Shown here in pieces: positions 33,828 through 42,193 of a stretch of DNA of 64,000 nucleotides. Source of the stretch: Deinococcus yavapaiensis KR-236 (GTDB lineage Bacteria; Deinococcota; Deinococci; Deinococcales; Deinococcaceae); contig NZ_QJSX01000017.1 in NCBI RefSeq assembly GCF_003217515.1, forward strand, positions 1 through 64,000. Direction: 5' to 3'. Position 1 is the first letter of the stretch. Each line of letters starts with the position of its first letter. A model generated the notes under the pieces. That model searched no databases and was not told where the DNA came from. It saw nothing but the letters and a program-made list of their open reading frames with translations. The position numbers and the translations under genes were made by a program.

Positions 33828-34583
33828 ATGATCCGATTCATGGCGGCGCTCCTCGCCTGCACCTGCCTCACGTCCGGCCTCGGGCAACTTCAGCCTCGAA
33901 CGGAATTCACCGTCGACTTCAAGCACCTGGCGACGTCGCGAGACCCGAACGCGGCAGGCACGGTCCGCGTCGAGACACTCGGCAGCCTCCGTCGCACCAC
34001 CCTGACCTTGAAGGGCCTCGCGCCGCGAACCGTCTACGCCGCGCACTACCACGCCCTCGCGCCGAATTACACGGGCGACCCCTGCCTCTCGAACGGCCCC
34101 GTCACCGTCGGTTTCCCCACCTTCACCTCCGACAGCCAAGGTCGCGCGACGACCACCATGCTCACCGCAACGAAAAAAATCGCGGACAATGCCGGCGCGT
34201 ACATCAACGTGCACGTCCAGCGCGACCTTTCCATCATTCCGCTGTGCGCCGTCATGACAGGCAGTCCGTCCAGCCAGCCCGCGGCGACCAACGCGCCCAA
34301 TGTCAACGTGCCCACGCCGAACCGTCCGCTGACGCAAACGATTCGCATCGTCGACAACGCCTTTCAGCCGAAAACGCTGACGATCGCCGTCGGCACGACG
34401 GTCGAGTGGACGAATCAGGGACGGGTGTCGCACAATGTGCTTTCCACCACCGGCGCGTTCGGCTCGGACGATCTCCCGGCGGGCAGCACGTTCCGTCACA
34501 CCTTCACGCGCGCCGGGACGTTTCCGTACTACTGCTCGTATCACGAGGGCATGGCCGCCACGATCGTCGTGACGGGTCCGTGA
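33828..34583 (+). CDS. Exported protein: CHRD-like domain plus type 1 copper (plastocyanin-like) domain
   Basis: 251 residues, ATG 33828, GGGAGG upstream. Residues 1-20 form a signal peptide. Residues 25-142 form a beta domain with AAHYHA (His73, His75), a likely Cys86-Cys140 disulfide and GAYINVHV, reminiscent of CHRD and Cu/Zn-SOD-like exported domains. A Thr/Pro/Asn linker leads to a cupredoxin (170-251) with all type 1 ligands: His202 (SHNV), Cys236 (YYC), His239 (YHE) and Met242. It should carry electrons or bind copper outside the membrane. The paralog of its first domain follows immediately. Confidence 0.88.
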   Translation: MIRFMAALLACTCLTSGLGQLQPRTEFTVDFKHLATSRDPNAAGTVRVETLGSLRRTTLTLKGLAPRTVYAAHYHALAPNYTGDPCLSNGPVTVGFPTFTSDSQGRATTTMLTATKKIADNAGAYINVHVQRDLSIIPLCAVMTGSPSSQPAATNAPNVNVPTPNRPLTQTIRIVDNAFQPKTLTIAVGTTVEWTNQGRVSHNVLSTTGAFGSDDLPAGSTFRHTFTRAGTFPYYCSYHEGMAATIVVTGP

Positions 34584-34594
34584 AGGAGGTCCGT

Positions 34595-35035
34595 ATGAAC
34601 GCAGGAAAGCTTGGACTCACGCTCGTCATGACGGCGCTGCTCGGAAGTTGCATGATGACGCCGCGCAGCCTGGCGTTTCGTCACAATCCGGTGCCCGCCG
34701 ACGCCGCCGCGAACGGCACCGCGGTCGTCACGACCGACTTGTACGGCGCGGTGACGACCACCCTCACGTTGTCGGGCCTCACGCCGAACAAAGCGTACGC
34801 CGCGCACTACCACGCGTTCGGGCCTGCCTCGAGCACCGACCCGTGCGCCTCGAACGGTCCCGTCAGCGTCGGCTTTCCCCCGTTCACGGCCGACGCCATG
34901 GGAAACGCCCGGGTGAGCGTCACGAGCGAGTTGGCGAAGATCACCGGGGACGCGGGCGCGTACATCAACGTGCACTTCGCGGACGACCTGACGGTCATTC
35001 CGTTGTGCGCGCCCATCAAGACCAGCAAAGGCTGA
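34595..35035 (+). CDS. Lipoprotein paralogous to the first domain of the upstream protein
   Basis: 146 residues, ATG 34595. Its ribosome binding site AAGGAGG directly follows the TGA of the upstream gene, so the two are coupled. Lipobox Leu16-Gly-Ser-Cys19. The body repeats the neighbour's domain 1: AAHYHAFGP (His71, His73), DPCASNGPVSVGFPPFTAD, GAYINVHFADDLTVIPLC (Cys84 and Cys138 as the likely disulfide). No copper domain. A tandem duplication followed by loss or gain of the cupredoxin is the simplest history. Function unknown; the conserved His pair might bind a metal. Confidence 0.85.
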   Translation: MNAGKLGLTLVMTALLGSCMMTPRSLAFRHNPVPADAAANGTAVVTTDLYGAVTTTLTLSGLTPNKAYAAHYHAFGPASSTDPCASNGPVSVGFPPFTADAMGNARVSVTSELAKITGDAGAYINVHFADDLTVIPLCAPIKTSKG

Positions 35036-35196
35036 ACCAAGAGACGGCACGCTCGGAAGAACAACTTGGCGGCGTGAGCACGGGGCCGTTTTCGACGTTC
35101 GTCGAGAACGGCCACCCCTCGTTGAGCCGAGAGAGCGGACGAACTTCGGCGGCCTACGCTGCCTCGCCGTGGAAGTTCCGTTTCGAGCCTTTGTGG

Positions 35197-35679
35197 TCAC
35201 GAAGGCGGCCAAGCGACTTGCCGCTCTTCGAAGGCGCGCCGAAGAGCGGCCGTCAAGTTCCGCTGCAAGCGCCGATCGGCCAGCTCGACGATTCGAGGAT
35301 TTGGAAAGCACTGCGGCCGCACGTTCAGCACCGCTCGCACGACGGCTTCATCCGGCCATTCAGGATGGGTGGTCGCCAAGGCGAACAAGGCGAACGCGGC
35401 GCTTCGGCTGACTCCCGCCAAGCACGACACGTGCAAGTGCGTCGGTCGGTGCGTTGCCAAGAACTCCTCGATGGCTCTCAGGTGCTCGGCGTTTGGCGCG
35501 ATTTGCCCCTCGGCGTCGAACCATACATCATGCACGCGCAAGTTCAAGCGTGGTCCCTCGTGCTCGGCCAGCCGCCTCGACCCGTCGCTCAAGTGCGTTC
35601 CCGGATCGAGCGCCACGATCACCGCCTGCTCGTTCGACAACGTCGGCATGTCCGCTTGTCCGCTGATACTGACTCGCAC
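35197..35679 (-). CDS. Dual-specificity/tyrosine phosphatase-like protein
   Basis: 160 residues from GTG 35679, set six bases after AGGAGG; a longer upstream reading is rejected for that reason. The phosphatase P-loop HVSCLAGVSRS holds Cys86 and Arg92 (Cx5R). LRVHDVWFD before it contains the candidate general-acid Asp (51 or 55). Fold order fits the small cysteine-dependent phosphatases. Substrate could be phosphotyrosine, phosphoserine or an inositol phosphate. Single gene on the minus strand, 154 bases downstream of the OCD-family gene's end. Confidence 0.85.
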   Translation of the reverse strand: MRVSISGQADMPTLSNEQAVIVALDPGTHLSDGSRRLAEHEGPRLNLRVHDVWFDAEGQIAPNAEHLRAIEEFLATHRPTHLHVSCLAGVSRSAAFALFALATTHPEWPDEAVVRAVLNVRPQCFPNPRIVELADRRLQRNLTAALRRAFEERQVAWPPS

Positions 35680-35833
35680 GTCGGCCTCCTCTCCATTCCG
35701 CTCGCCGCGCGTCCGAACTTCGACCCACGGAAAGGCGTGCGCGTCACCGAGGCGCACAGGACGCTCGCCCTCGAAAGCTCCCTCTCGGGCGGCGGGCGAC
35801 GCGTCCTCCCCGTTCGCCTTCTTTCGCTACCGC

Positions 35834-36838
35834 CTACAACGAAACGGACTTCAAAGCTTGCCGCGCCGTCGCGACGCGCAACGCCATCCCGGCGAGCGCG
35901 GTGTCTTGGAACGACACGCCCGTCGAGTCGAACACCGTGATTTCCCGGTCGTTCTCGCGTCCGGGCCGAAGGGCCGCGCACACCTCGCCCAACTCGGCGT
36001 GCACGTCTTCCACCCGCATCAAGCCCCGAGCGACGGGCGCTTGCAACTCCCCGATGCCGACGCTCTGCCCGCGACGGTCCACCACCACCTTCGCGCTTGC
36101 CACGAGCGCAGGGTCGAGTTCCTGCTTTCCGGGCGCGTCCGAGCCCATGGCGTTCACGTGCGTTCCCGGCGTGATCCACTCCCGCTCGATGATCGCTCGC
36201 GTGGCGGGCGTGACGGTCACGACGAGGTCCGCTTCATGGCAGGCCGCCTGCCCGTCCATGACCACCTTCGCCGTCACGCCCGGAAGGTTCAGGCGATCCA
36301 CGAAGGACTCGGCTCGCTCGCGCGAGCGCGACCACACCCTCACTTCGCGGACGGACCGCACGTGCGTGAGCGCTTCGATTTGCGCCCGCGCTTGGCCGCC
36401 CGTTCCGAACAACGCGACGACCGACGCGTCCTCCCGCGCGAGGCGGCGCGCGGCCACCGCGCCCGCGGCGGCGGTGCGGAACTCGGTGATGGCGTTCGCG
36501 GCGAGCAGGGCCGCGGGTTGCCCCGTCCGCGGGTCGCCCAGCAGCATCGCCGCGCTGTGCGTCGGAAGGTGACGCTCGACGTTGCCGGGAAAGTAGGAGC
36601 CCATCTTCAGTCCGAACACCTCCAGCATCTCCTCGCCGTTTCCGAGGCGCAAATGAGAAGTTTTGAGGCTGTAGCGTCCCCCGTTGAGGCTGTGCCCCAC
36701 GACCGGAAGGACCGTCGCTTGGCCGCGCGCGTCGGCCGCGAAGGTCACGTCGATCAGCTCGATCACGTCCGGCCAGACGAGCAGCGAGCGAATGGTCGCG
36801 TCGTCCAGCACGGCGAGCGTGACGGGTCCATGCGACAT
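35834..36838 (-). CDS. Ornithine cyclodeaminase / mu-crystallin family protein
   Basis: 334 residues from ATG 36838, overlapping the stop of the dehydratase gene by one base (TGATG). N-terminal substrate domain with YSLKTSHL, where the Lys is the family's catalytic position, and GLKMGSYFPGN; NAD-binding motif VALFGTGGQARAQ near residue 140; then VWSRSRERAE and NAMGSDAPGKQELD, typical of the family. Members reduce imines or deaminate amino acids: ornithine cyclodeaminase, alanine dehydrogenase, EutC and BhcD. The coupled dehydratase favours the last two over true ornithine cyclodeaminase. Confidence 0.88.
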   Translation of the reverse strand: MSHGPVTLAVLDDATIRSLLVWPDVIELIDVTFAADARGQATVLPVVGHSLNGGRYSLKTSHLRLGNGEEMLEVFGLKMGSYFPGNVERHLPTHSAAMLLGDPRTGQPAALLAANAITEFRTAAAGAVAARRLAREDASVVALFGTGGQARAQIEALTHVRSVREVRVWSRSRERAESFVDRLNLPGVTAKVVMDGQAACHEADLVVTVTPATRAIIEREWITPGTHVNAMGSDAPGKQELDPALVASAKVVVDRRGQSVGIGELQAPVARGLMRVEDVHAELGEVCAALRPGRENDREITVFDSTGVSFQDTALAGMALRVATARQALKSVSL

Positions 36839-37818
36839 CAAGCGTCTCCCTCGGTCAGCAACTCCACCAGCAAGTCCGGATCGAGGTTCCCTCCGCTCAG
36901 CACCGCCACCAGCGGCCCCGTCTCGCCGAGTTCCTCGCGTCGGTACAACGCCGCCGCGATCGTGACGGCGCCGCTCGGCTCGGTGACGAGGCGGGCGCGC
37001 AGAGCAGTTTGTCTCGCGGCGCGGCGCAACTCCGACTCGGTGACGGTGACGATGTCGTCCACGAAGGCCTGAACGTGCGTCCAGTTCAGGGCGCCGAGGT
37101 GTTGGACGCGCAGACCGTCCGCGAGGGTCTGCCCGACTTGCTCGGCGGGGTAGGTCACGAGGTTGCCGCTGCGAAGGCTGTCCCGAGCGTCGGCGGCAAC
37201 TTCCGGTTCGACGCCGATGACGCGCGCGTCCGGACGCGATTGCTTGATGGCGGCGGCCACACCGGAGATCAGGCCGCCGCCACTGACGGGCACGAGGACC
37301 GCGCCGACGTCGCCGAGATCCTCGAGGATCTCCAAGCCCACCGTGCCCGCCCCGGCGATGATGCGGGGGTCGTCGTAAGGCGGAACGGGCGAAAGGCCAC
37401 GTTCGCGTGCGAGTTCCTCGGCTTTGCGAGCGCGGTCCGCGCTGGCAGGGCCGACGACGACGACTTGCGCTCCGAACGCGCGGGTCATGTCGAGTTTGAG
37501 GCGTGGCGCGTTGCTGGGCATGACGATCACGGCGGGAATGCCGAGTTGCCGCGCGGCGTACGCGACGGCCTGAGCATGATTGCCGCTGGAGTGCGCGACG
37601 ACTCCGCGCGCGCGTTCCTCGGGGGTGAGGGTGAGCAGGGCGTTGAAGGCTCCGCGCAACTTGAACGCCCCGGTCGGCTGGAGGCTCTCGGGCTTGAGCC
37701 AGAAATCCTCCAAGGGAAAGGGCACGAGGGGAGTGCGAACGACATGAGGTCGGACGCGTCCTTGCGCGGCTCGAAGGGCGTCGAGGCTGACGAGGGGGGT
37801 GGTCGTGTCAGGATGCAT
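36838..37818 (-). CDS. Threonine dehydratase-family PLP enzyme (EutB/BhcB/IlvA-like)
   Basis: 326 residues, ATG 37818 after AGAGG. Fold type II PLP enzyme: Lys53 in PTGAFKLRGAFN forms the Schiff base, SSGNHAQAVA binds the substrate carboxylate, VPVSGGGLISG binds the PLP phosphate, VLSGGN is near the end. No C-terminal ACT regulatory domain, so it is a catabolic type. The next gene is an OCD-family protein with overlapping start, the same pairing as EutB-EutC of hydroxyectoine degradation and BhcB-BhcD of the beta-hydroxyaspartate cycle. A plain threonine/serine dehydratase is the alternative. Confidence 0.9.
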   Translation of the reverse strand: MHPDTTTPLVSLDALRAAQGRVRPHVVRTPLVPFPLEDFWLKPESLQPTGAFKLRGAFNALLTLTPEERARGVVAHSSGNHAQAVAYAARQLGIPAVIVMPSNAPRLKLDMTRAFGAQVVVVGPASADRARKAEELARERGLSPVPPYDDPRIIAGAGTVGLEILEDLGDVGAVLVPVSGGGLISGVAAAIKQSRPDARVIGVEPEVAADARDSLRSGNLVTYPAEQVGQTLADGLRVQHLGALNWTHVQAFVDDIVTVTESELRRAARQTALRARLVTEPSGAVTIAAALYRREELGETGPLVAVLSGGNLDPDLLVELLTEGDA

Positions 37819-37942
37819 GGGAAACCTCTTTGGCTGCGTGGAGAAGACTCGCTTGGTGATTCACGGACATTATCGCCTGGGTTGGGAAGAGGGCCGGTTC
37901 AGCCCTCCGCGCGCTCGGCGATAACGGCGCTCTCCACGGGCA

Positions 37943-39424
37943 TCAAGGCGCTTGAGAGCGTCGCTGCGCGATGCGTTCTCGCACGGCTTCGAAGAACTCG
38001 GGACTGCCCAGCACTTGGATCTCGTCGCCCGCCTCCAAGGTGGTGCTGCCGTTGGGCACGATGTACTCGCCCGCGCGGTGAATCAGCAAGATCAGCGCTT
38101 CCGGCGGGAAGTTCAAGTCCACGATGCGGCGACCCACGACGGGAGAATCCTCGGGAACCGTGACTTCCACGAGGTCCTGCTTTCCCGCTCCGGTCGGCGT
38201 GAACGACAACCGCCGCGTGTTCTTCGACTTCGTGGTCTCGACGACGTTCAACTGCCGTGCCACGAAGGGCAGTGTGGTGCCCTGCACGAGGAGGCTGGTC
38301 AGCATGATGACGAACGCGACGTCGAAAATCGTTTGGGAACCCGGAAGGTGTTCGAGCAGCGGAAAGGTCGCGAGGATGATCGGCACGGCGCCGCGCAAGC
38401 CCACCCAGGCGACCATGGTCTTGTGCGCGCTGGGCGCTCGGGCGAGCGCGAGGCTGGCGAAAACGGCGAGCGGACGCGCGAAGAACATCAGGAACAGCGA
38501 GATCAGCAAGGCCGGAACGGCGAGGGCGGCGACTTGGGAAGGAAAGACCAGGAGGCCGAGCAGCAGGAACATCCCGATCTCCACCAGGTACGTGAGGCTC
38601 TCGTGCCACTGGCGCAACGATCGCTTGTGCACGAACGCGCTGTTCCCGAGGATCACGCCCGTGATGTAGACCGCCAGGAAGCCGCTACCGCCGAGCAACG
38701 CGGTCGTTCCGTACGTCAAGCCGACGATGGCGACGGACAGCACCGTGTACAAGCCTTCGGAAGGCAAGTCCACGCGGTTGATGAACCGCACCGCCAGCCG
38801 ACCGAAGCCGAATCCGATCACACTTCCGATCAGCATCTGCTGAAGAAACAAGGGAATGATCGCGTACCACGGAGTGTTCGGGTGCCCGACGAGGTGGGTC
38901 AAGCCGATCACCAAGAACACCGCCATCGGGTCGTTCACGCCCGACTCGAACTCCAGCAGCGGTCGAATTCGTCCTTTTAAGCCGAGGGCGCGCTCTTTGA
39001 GCACCGAGAAGACGGCGCTCGCGTCCGTCGAGGACACGACGGCGCCCAGCAGGAAGCTCGTGAGCCATTCGAGGCCCAGCAGGGCATGCGAGACCACGCC
39101 GACGAGGGCGGTCGTGAGAATCACGCCGAGCGTGGCGAGCGAGAGGCCCTGCGCGAGCACGGGTCGCGTCTGCTTCCAGTTGGTTTCCAGTCCGCCGGTG
39201 TAGAGGATGAACGCCAGCGCGACGATGCCGATGGCTTGCGTGAGCCGGTAGTTGTCGAACGCGATGCCTCCGGGGCCTTCGCTGCCGGCGAGCATGCCGA
39301 TCACGAGGAACAAGACGAGGCCGGGCACGCCGAGTCGACCGCCGAGTTTGCTGGCGAGCATGCCGACGATCAACAGGATGGAGGTGATCAAGATGGGAAG
39401 GTCGATGAAGTTCGCGTGCTCCAC
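37943..39424 (-). CDS. CPA1-type K+/H+ antiporter (NhaP2/CvrA-like)
   Basis: 493 residues from GTG 39424, seven bases after AAAGG; a far longer in-frame reading upstream lacks bias. About 12-13 membrane helices. ESGVNDPMAVFL (core Asp of the exchanger) and SSTDASAVFSVL are the CPA1 signatures. The last 90 residues (EVTVPEDSPVVGRRIVDL to VLGSPEFFEAV) are a RCK/TrkA-C domain. It should exchange potassium or sodium for protons and help in pH or volume control. No regulator adjacent; the gene is 124 bases beyond the dehydratase start. Confidence 0.93.
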   Translation of the reverse strand: MEHANFIDLPILITSILLIVGMLASKLGGRLGVPGLVLFLVIGMLAGSEGPGGIAFDNYRLTQAIGIVALAFILYTGGLETNWKQTRPVLAQGLSLATLGVILTTALVGVVSHALLGLEWLTSFLLGAVVSSTDASAVFSVLKERALGLKGRIRPLLEFESGVNDPMAVFLVIGLTHLVGHPNTPWYAIIPLFLQQMLIGSVIGFGFGRLAVRFINRVDLPSEGLYTVLSVAIVGLTYGTTALLGGSGFLAVYITGVILGNSAFVHKRSLRQWHESLTYLVEIGMFLLLGLLVFPSQVAALAVPALLISLFLMFFARPLAVFASLALARAPSAHKTMVAWVGLRGAVPIILATFPLLEHLPGSQTIFDVAFVIMLTSLLVQGTTLPFVARQLNVVETTKSKNTRRLSFTPTGAGKQDLVEVTVPEDSPVVGRRIVDLNFPPEALILLIHRAGEYIVPNGSTTLEAGDEIQVLGSPEFFEAVRERIAQRRSQAP

Positions 39425-39986
39425 TGGAAACCTTTCGTGACGTTTCGTTGGTCGTGATGAATTTTCTCGAGTGCGCGGCGAGGAGGAGGAATTGCGTTCG
39501 GCGGCGTTCCCCTTCGGCCCCGTCGATCGGATGGCTGTTTCGATGACGCGGAGCCTTCCAACGTGCACGTCGCCAGCCACGATCCAAGCGAACGGAGTGC
39601 GACGGCTTTGCCGAACGGGCACGACCGATCGGTACGGCGCGCCCATGCGAGTGAAGGTGGCAGGTGAGGCGGCCTCACCTCTTCGTACCTTAACGCACGT
39701 CCTCCTCGCGAACGCATGACGAAGGGCCTTGATACGCCTGCCGCGTCGCTCACCTCCTCGCTCGGGGTAGGGCGTGACGTTCGACCTCGATGCCGCATGC
39801 GTCGCGAGCAGCTCGGGGCGAAGCGGAAAACCGCGCGTGAATGTGACGGTTCAGGGCGAGGCGCTCCGGGGAACGGGGTGTCCTCGGTGGCGTCGGCGGG
39901 AGGATCGGGTGAGCCGAGGGGCGGAATTCGTCATCGTCCTTCTCGTCCTCGGCGGGCAGAGTACTGTGTGGCTGGAGGTTTCCACC
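39425..39986. other. Divergent intergenic region
   Basis: Between the antiporter and the beta-lactamase-fold gene. Longer in-frame extensions of both genes reach into it but without coding bias. The plus-strand promoter must lie near 39950; the ribosome binding site GGAGG is at 39974. Confidence 0.45.
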
Positions 39987-41366
39987 ATGACCAGCACTCC
40001 TGGGAACGCCAGCACCGAGCCGTTCCTCGACGATCTCGAAGCGCTCACGCGTGATCTGATGACCGAACACCGAGTTCCCGGCTTGGCCCTCGGCTTGCTG
40101 CGAGACGATCGGCCTCACGTCCTGTGTCTCGGCGTGACGAGCGTGGAACATCCCCTTCAAGTCGACGAGCACACCCTCTTCCAAATTGGAAGCCTCACGA
40201 AGACGTTCACGGCGACGGCCATCTTGCGTCTCGTCGAGCAAGGCCGACTCGACCTCGACACGCCCCTGCGAACGTACCTTCCGGAGTTGCGCCTCAAGGA
40301 CGAGTCCGTCGCGGCGCGGGTGACACTTCGACATCTGCTGACGCACGTCGCAGGGTGGATCGGTGACTTCTTCGAGGATACCGGCAACGGAGATGACGCC
40401 CTCGCTCGGTACGTGGACCGCATGGTGACCTTGGAGCAGATCACGCCCCTGGGAGAGGTGTGGTCGTACAACAACGCCGCCTTCTGCCTCGCGGGCCGCG
40501 TCTTGGAAGTCACGACGGGCCAGACGTACGAACAGGCGGTGCGGACCTCGCTCCTGCGCCCGCTGGAGATGAACGAGTCGTTCTTCTTTCCCGCCGAGGT
40601 CATGACTCGCCGCTTCGTCGTCGGGCACGTGAAGCGGGACGGCGACGTGCGGGTAGCGCGTCCTTGGCCGATTCCCCGCAGCAATCATCCGGCGGGTGGC
40701 TTGGCGTCGAGCGTGACGGACTTGCTGAAGTACGCCCGTTTCCAGCTGGGAGACGGTCGAAGCGAGGCGGGGGAGCGCGTGCTCGCTTCGGAGACGTTGC
40801 GGGCGATGCAACACCCGGAATCACGAGCCCACCTCGACTGGATGATGGGGTTGGGGTGGATGTTTCCGAAGGTGGGAGAGGAGCGCGTAATTCAGCACAG
40901 TGGGGAAACGAACGGGCAGGTGTCGGAGTTCTGGGTTGCGCCCGAGCGCGGCCTGGCCTTCGCGTTGCTGACGAACGCCGCGAGCGGCGGGGCGCTCGCG
41001 CAGAAGGTGTCGGAGTGGGTGCAGCAGCAGTTGCTGGGCGCGGATCCCGCCGTGCCGGAAGGGCGAGTCGTCGCCGACGAGGACTTGGAGGCGTTCGCGG
41101 GAGCGTACGACAAGTTGGACGACGGAGCGAGCCTCGATTTGGCCGTGCAAGAAGGTGCCCTCGTCGCGCGGTTTCAGCCGGGCGTGAGCTTCACGGGGGA
41201 GCGGGTGGAAGCGCCGCCCGCGTCGACGTTGCAGTCGTGCGGCGACGACCGGTTCGTTGGTGTGGACGGGCCGGGACACGGGCAGGTCATCGAGTTTTTG
41301 CGGGACGCCACGGGAAGCGTGCAGTACCTCAGGGCAGGGCGAGTCTTCGTTCGTCGGCCCTCTTGA
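39987..41366 (+). CDS. Serine hydrolase, beta-lactamase/DD-peptidase fold
   Basis: 459 residues, ATG 39987 eight bases after GGAGG. Class C beta-lactamase-like motifs: Ser69-x-x-Lys72 (GSLTK), Tyr161-Asn-Asn163 (WSYNNAAF) and His303-Ser-Gly305 in place of KTG. The fold ends near residue 345; residues about 355-459 make a beta-rich C-terminal domain (FAGAYDKLDDGASLDLAVQE) seen in EstB-like esterases and D-aminopeptidases. No signal peptide. An esterase or peptidase is more likely than antibiotic resistance. Confidence 0.9.
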   Translation: MTSTPGNASTEPFLDDLEALTRDLMTEHRVPGLALGLLRDDRPHVLCLGVTSVEHPLQVDEHTLFQIGSLTKTFTATAILRLVEQGRLDLDTPLRTYLPELRLKDESVAARVTLRHLLTHVAGWIGDFFEDTGNGDDALARYVDRMVTLEQITPLGEVWSYNNAAFCLAGRVLEVTTGQTYEQAVRTSLLRPLEMNESFFFPAEVMTRRFVVGHVKRDGDVRVARPWPIPRSNHPAGGLASSVTDLLKYARFQLGDGRSEAGERVLASETLRAMQHPESRAHLDWMMGLGWMFPKVGEERVIQHSGETNGQVSEFWVAPERGLAFALLTNAASGGALAQKVSEWVQQQLLGADPAVPEGRVVADEDLEAFAGAYDKLDDGASLDLAVQEGALVARFQPGVSFTGERVEAPPASTLQSCGDDRFVGVDGPGHGQVIEFLRDATGSVQYLRAGRVFVRRPS

Positions 41367-41601
41367 AAAATCGCTCCGCCTTCACGTTGTCGCACCGGTT
41401 TGGGCCGAGAGCGGGCTTCGATCGGCACCGAGGCGAACTGACTTGATGGACATGAATTTCTGCCTTCCCCGTCCGCGCGGAGACGGATCCCCGCAGTTGG
41501 GGCGCCTGATTGTCGCCTTTCGAAGCGGGCCGTGCTCGGCGTGCCGCGTAGCCACCGACCGCTCGGCGTCCTGCGGACTGCGGCCATATTTCCTTCTTTT
41601 C

Positions 41602-41633
41602 ACTTTACAAACCGTCCGGACGGTTTGTAAAGT
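41602..41633. promoter_or_regulatory. Perfect 32-bp TetR operator
   Basis: A 16-bp arm (41602-41617, core AAACCGTCC) is mirrored exactly by 41618-41633, ending five bases before the start codon of the TetR gene at 41639. The position over the likely promoter and start means strong autorepression of the tetR-MFS operon. Confidence 0.85.
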
Positions 41634-41638
41634 TAGGA

Positions 41639-42193
41639 ATGGCTCGCTCCAAGCATCCCGAACTCACTCGGCGCACCCTTCTCGACGCCGCACGTCGCGT
41701 CCTACGCGACAAAGGGGCCACCCTCTCGCTGGACGCCGTCGCCTGTGAAGCAGGCATCAGCAAAGGCGGTCTCCTCCACCACTACCCCACCAAAGACCAC
41801 CTTCTCGTCGCGCTCGCACACGCCCTCATCGACCAATTCCACGATCGACTCAAAGCCGCCCACGCCGAGGAGATCGCCACGCACGGAAACGCTCCGGGCG
41901 CGTGGCTGCGCGCCTACGTCCACCTCAACTTCACTCCCCAGGAAGGCGGTGAAGCGCTCACCGCCGCGCTCGCGCCGCTCGCCGCCGTGCCGGAGGTCCT
42001 GCACGGCTTTCGAGAAGCCCAAGCATTCCTCGTCAAAGAAGCGGAAGCCGACGGCCTCCCTCCCGGTCGTGCTCATGCCATCCGCCTCGCCTGCGACGGC
42101 CTGTGGACCTCACGGACTTCCGGGCTGCCCGACTTGACCGAGTCCCAGCGCGCCGCGCTCGAGGAGGAGTTGCTGTCATGGACCCGCCTCTGA
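41639..42193 (+). CDS. TetR-family repressor
   Basis: 184 residues, ATG 41639. HTH: RRTLLDAARRVLRDKGATLS, LDAVACEAGISKGGLLHHYP. The C-terminal domain (ALIDQFHDRLKAA ... LRAYVHLNF) resembles TetR_C_37-type regulators. The perfect operator upstream and the overlapping MFS gene show a self-controlled efflux module. No ribosome binding site fits between operator and ATG, so the mRNA may be leaderless. Confidence 0.92.
   Translation: MARSKHPELTRRTLLDAARRVLRDKGATLSLDAVACEAGISKGGLLHHYPTKDHLLVALAHALIDQFHDRLKAAHAEEIATHGNAPGAWLRAYVHLNFTPQEGGEALTAALAPLAAVPEVLHGFREAQAFLVKEAEADGLPPGRAHAIRLACDGLWTSRTSGLPDLTESQRAALEEELLSWTRL

Noticed and set aside
35834..36838. True ornithine cyclodeaminase of proline synthesis
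   Set aside because: The overlapping dehydratase partner and absence of arginine or proline genes make the EutC/BhcD type or a general imine reductase more likely.
39987..41366. Antibiotic-resistance beta-lactamase
   Set aside because: Motifs fit the wider class C fold, but there is no signal peptide and the C-terminal extra domain points to an esterase or peptidase.
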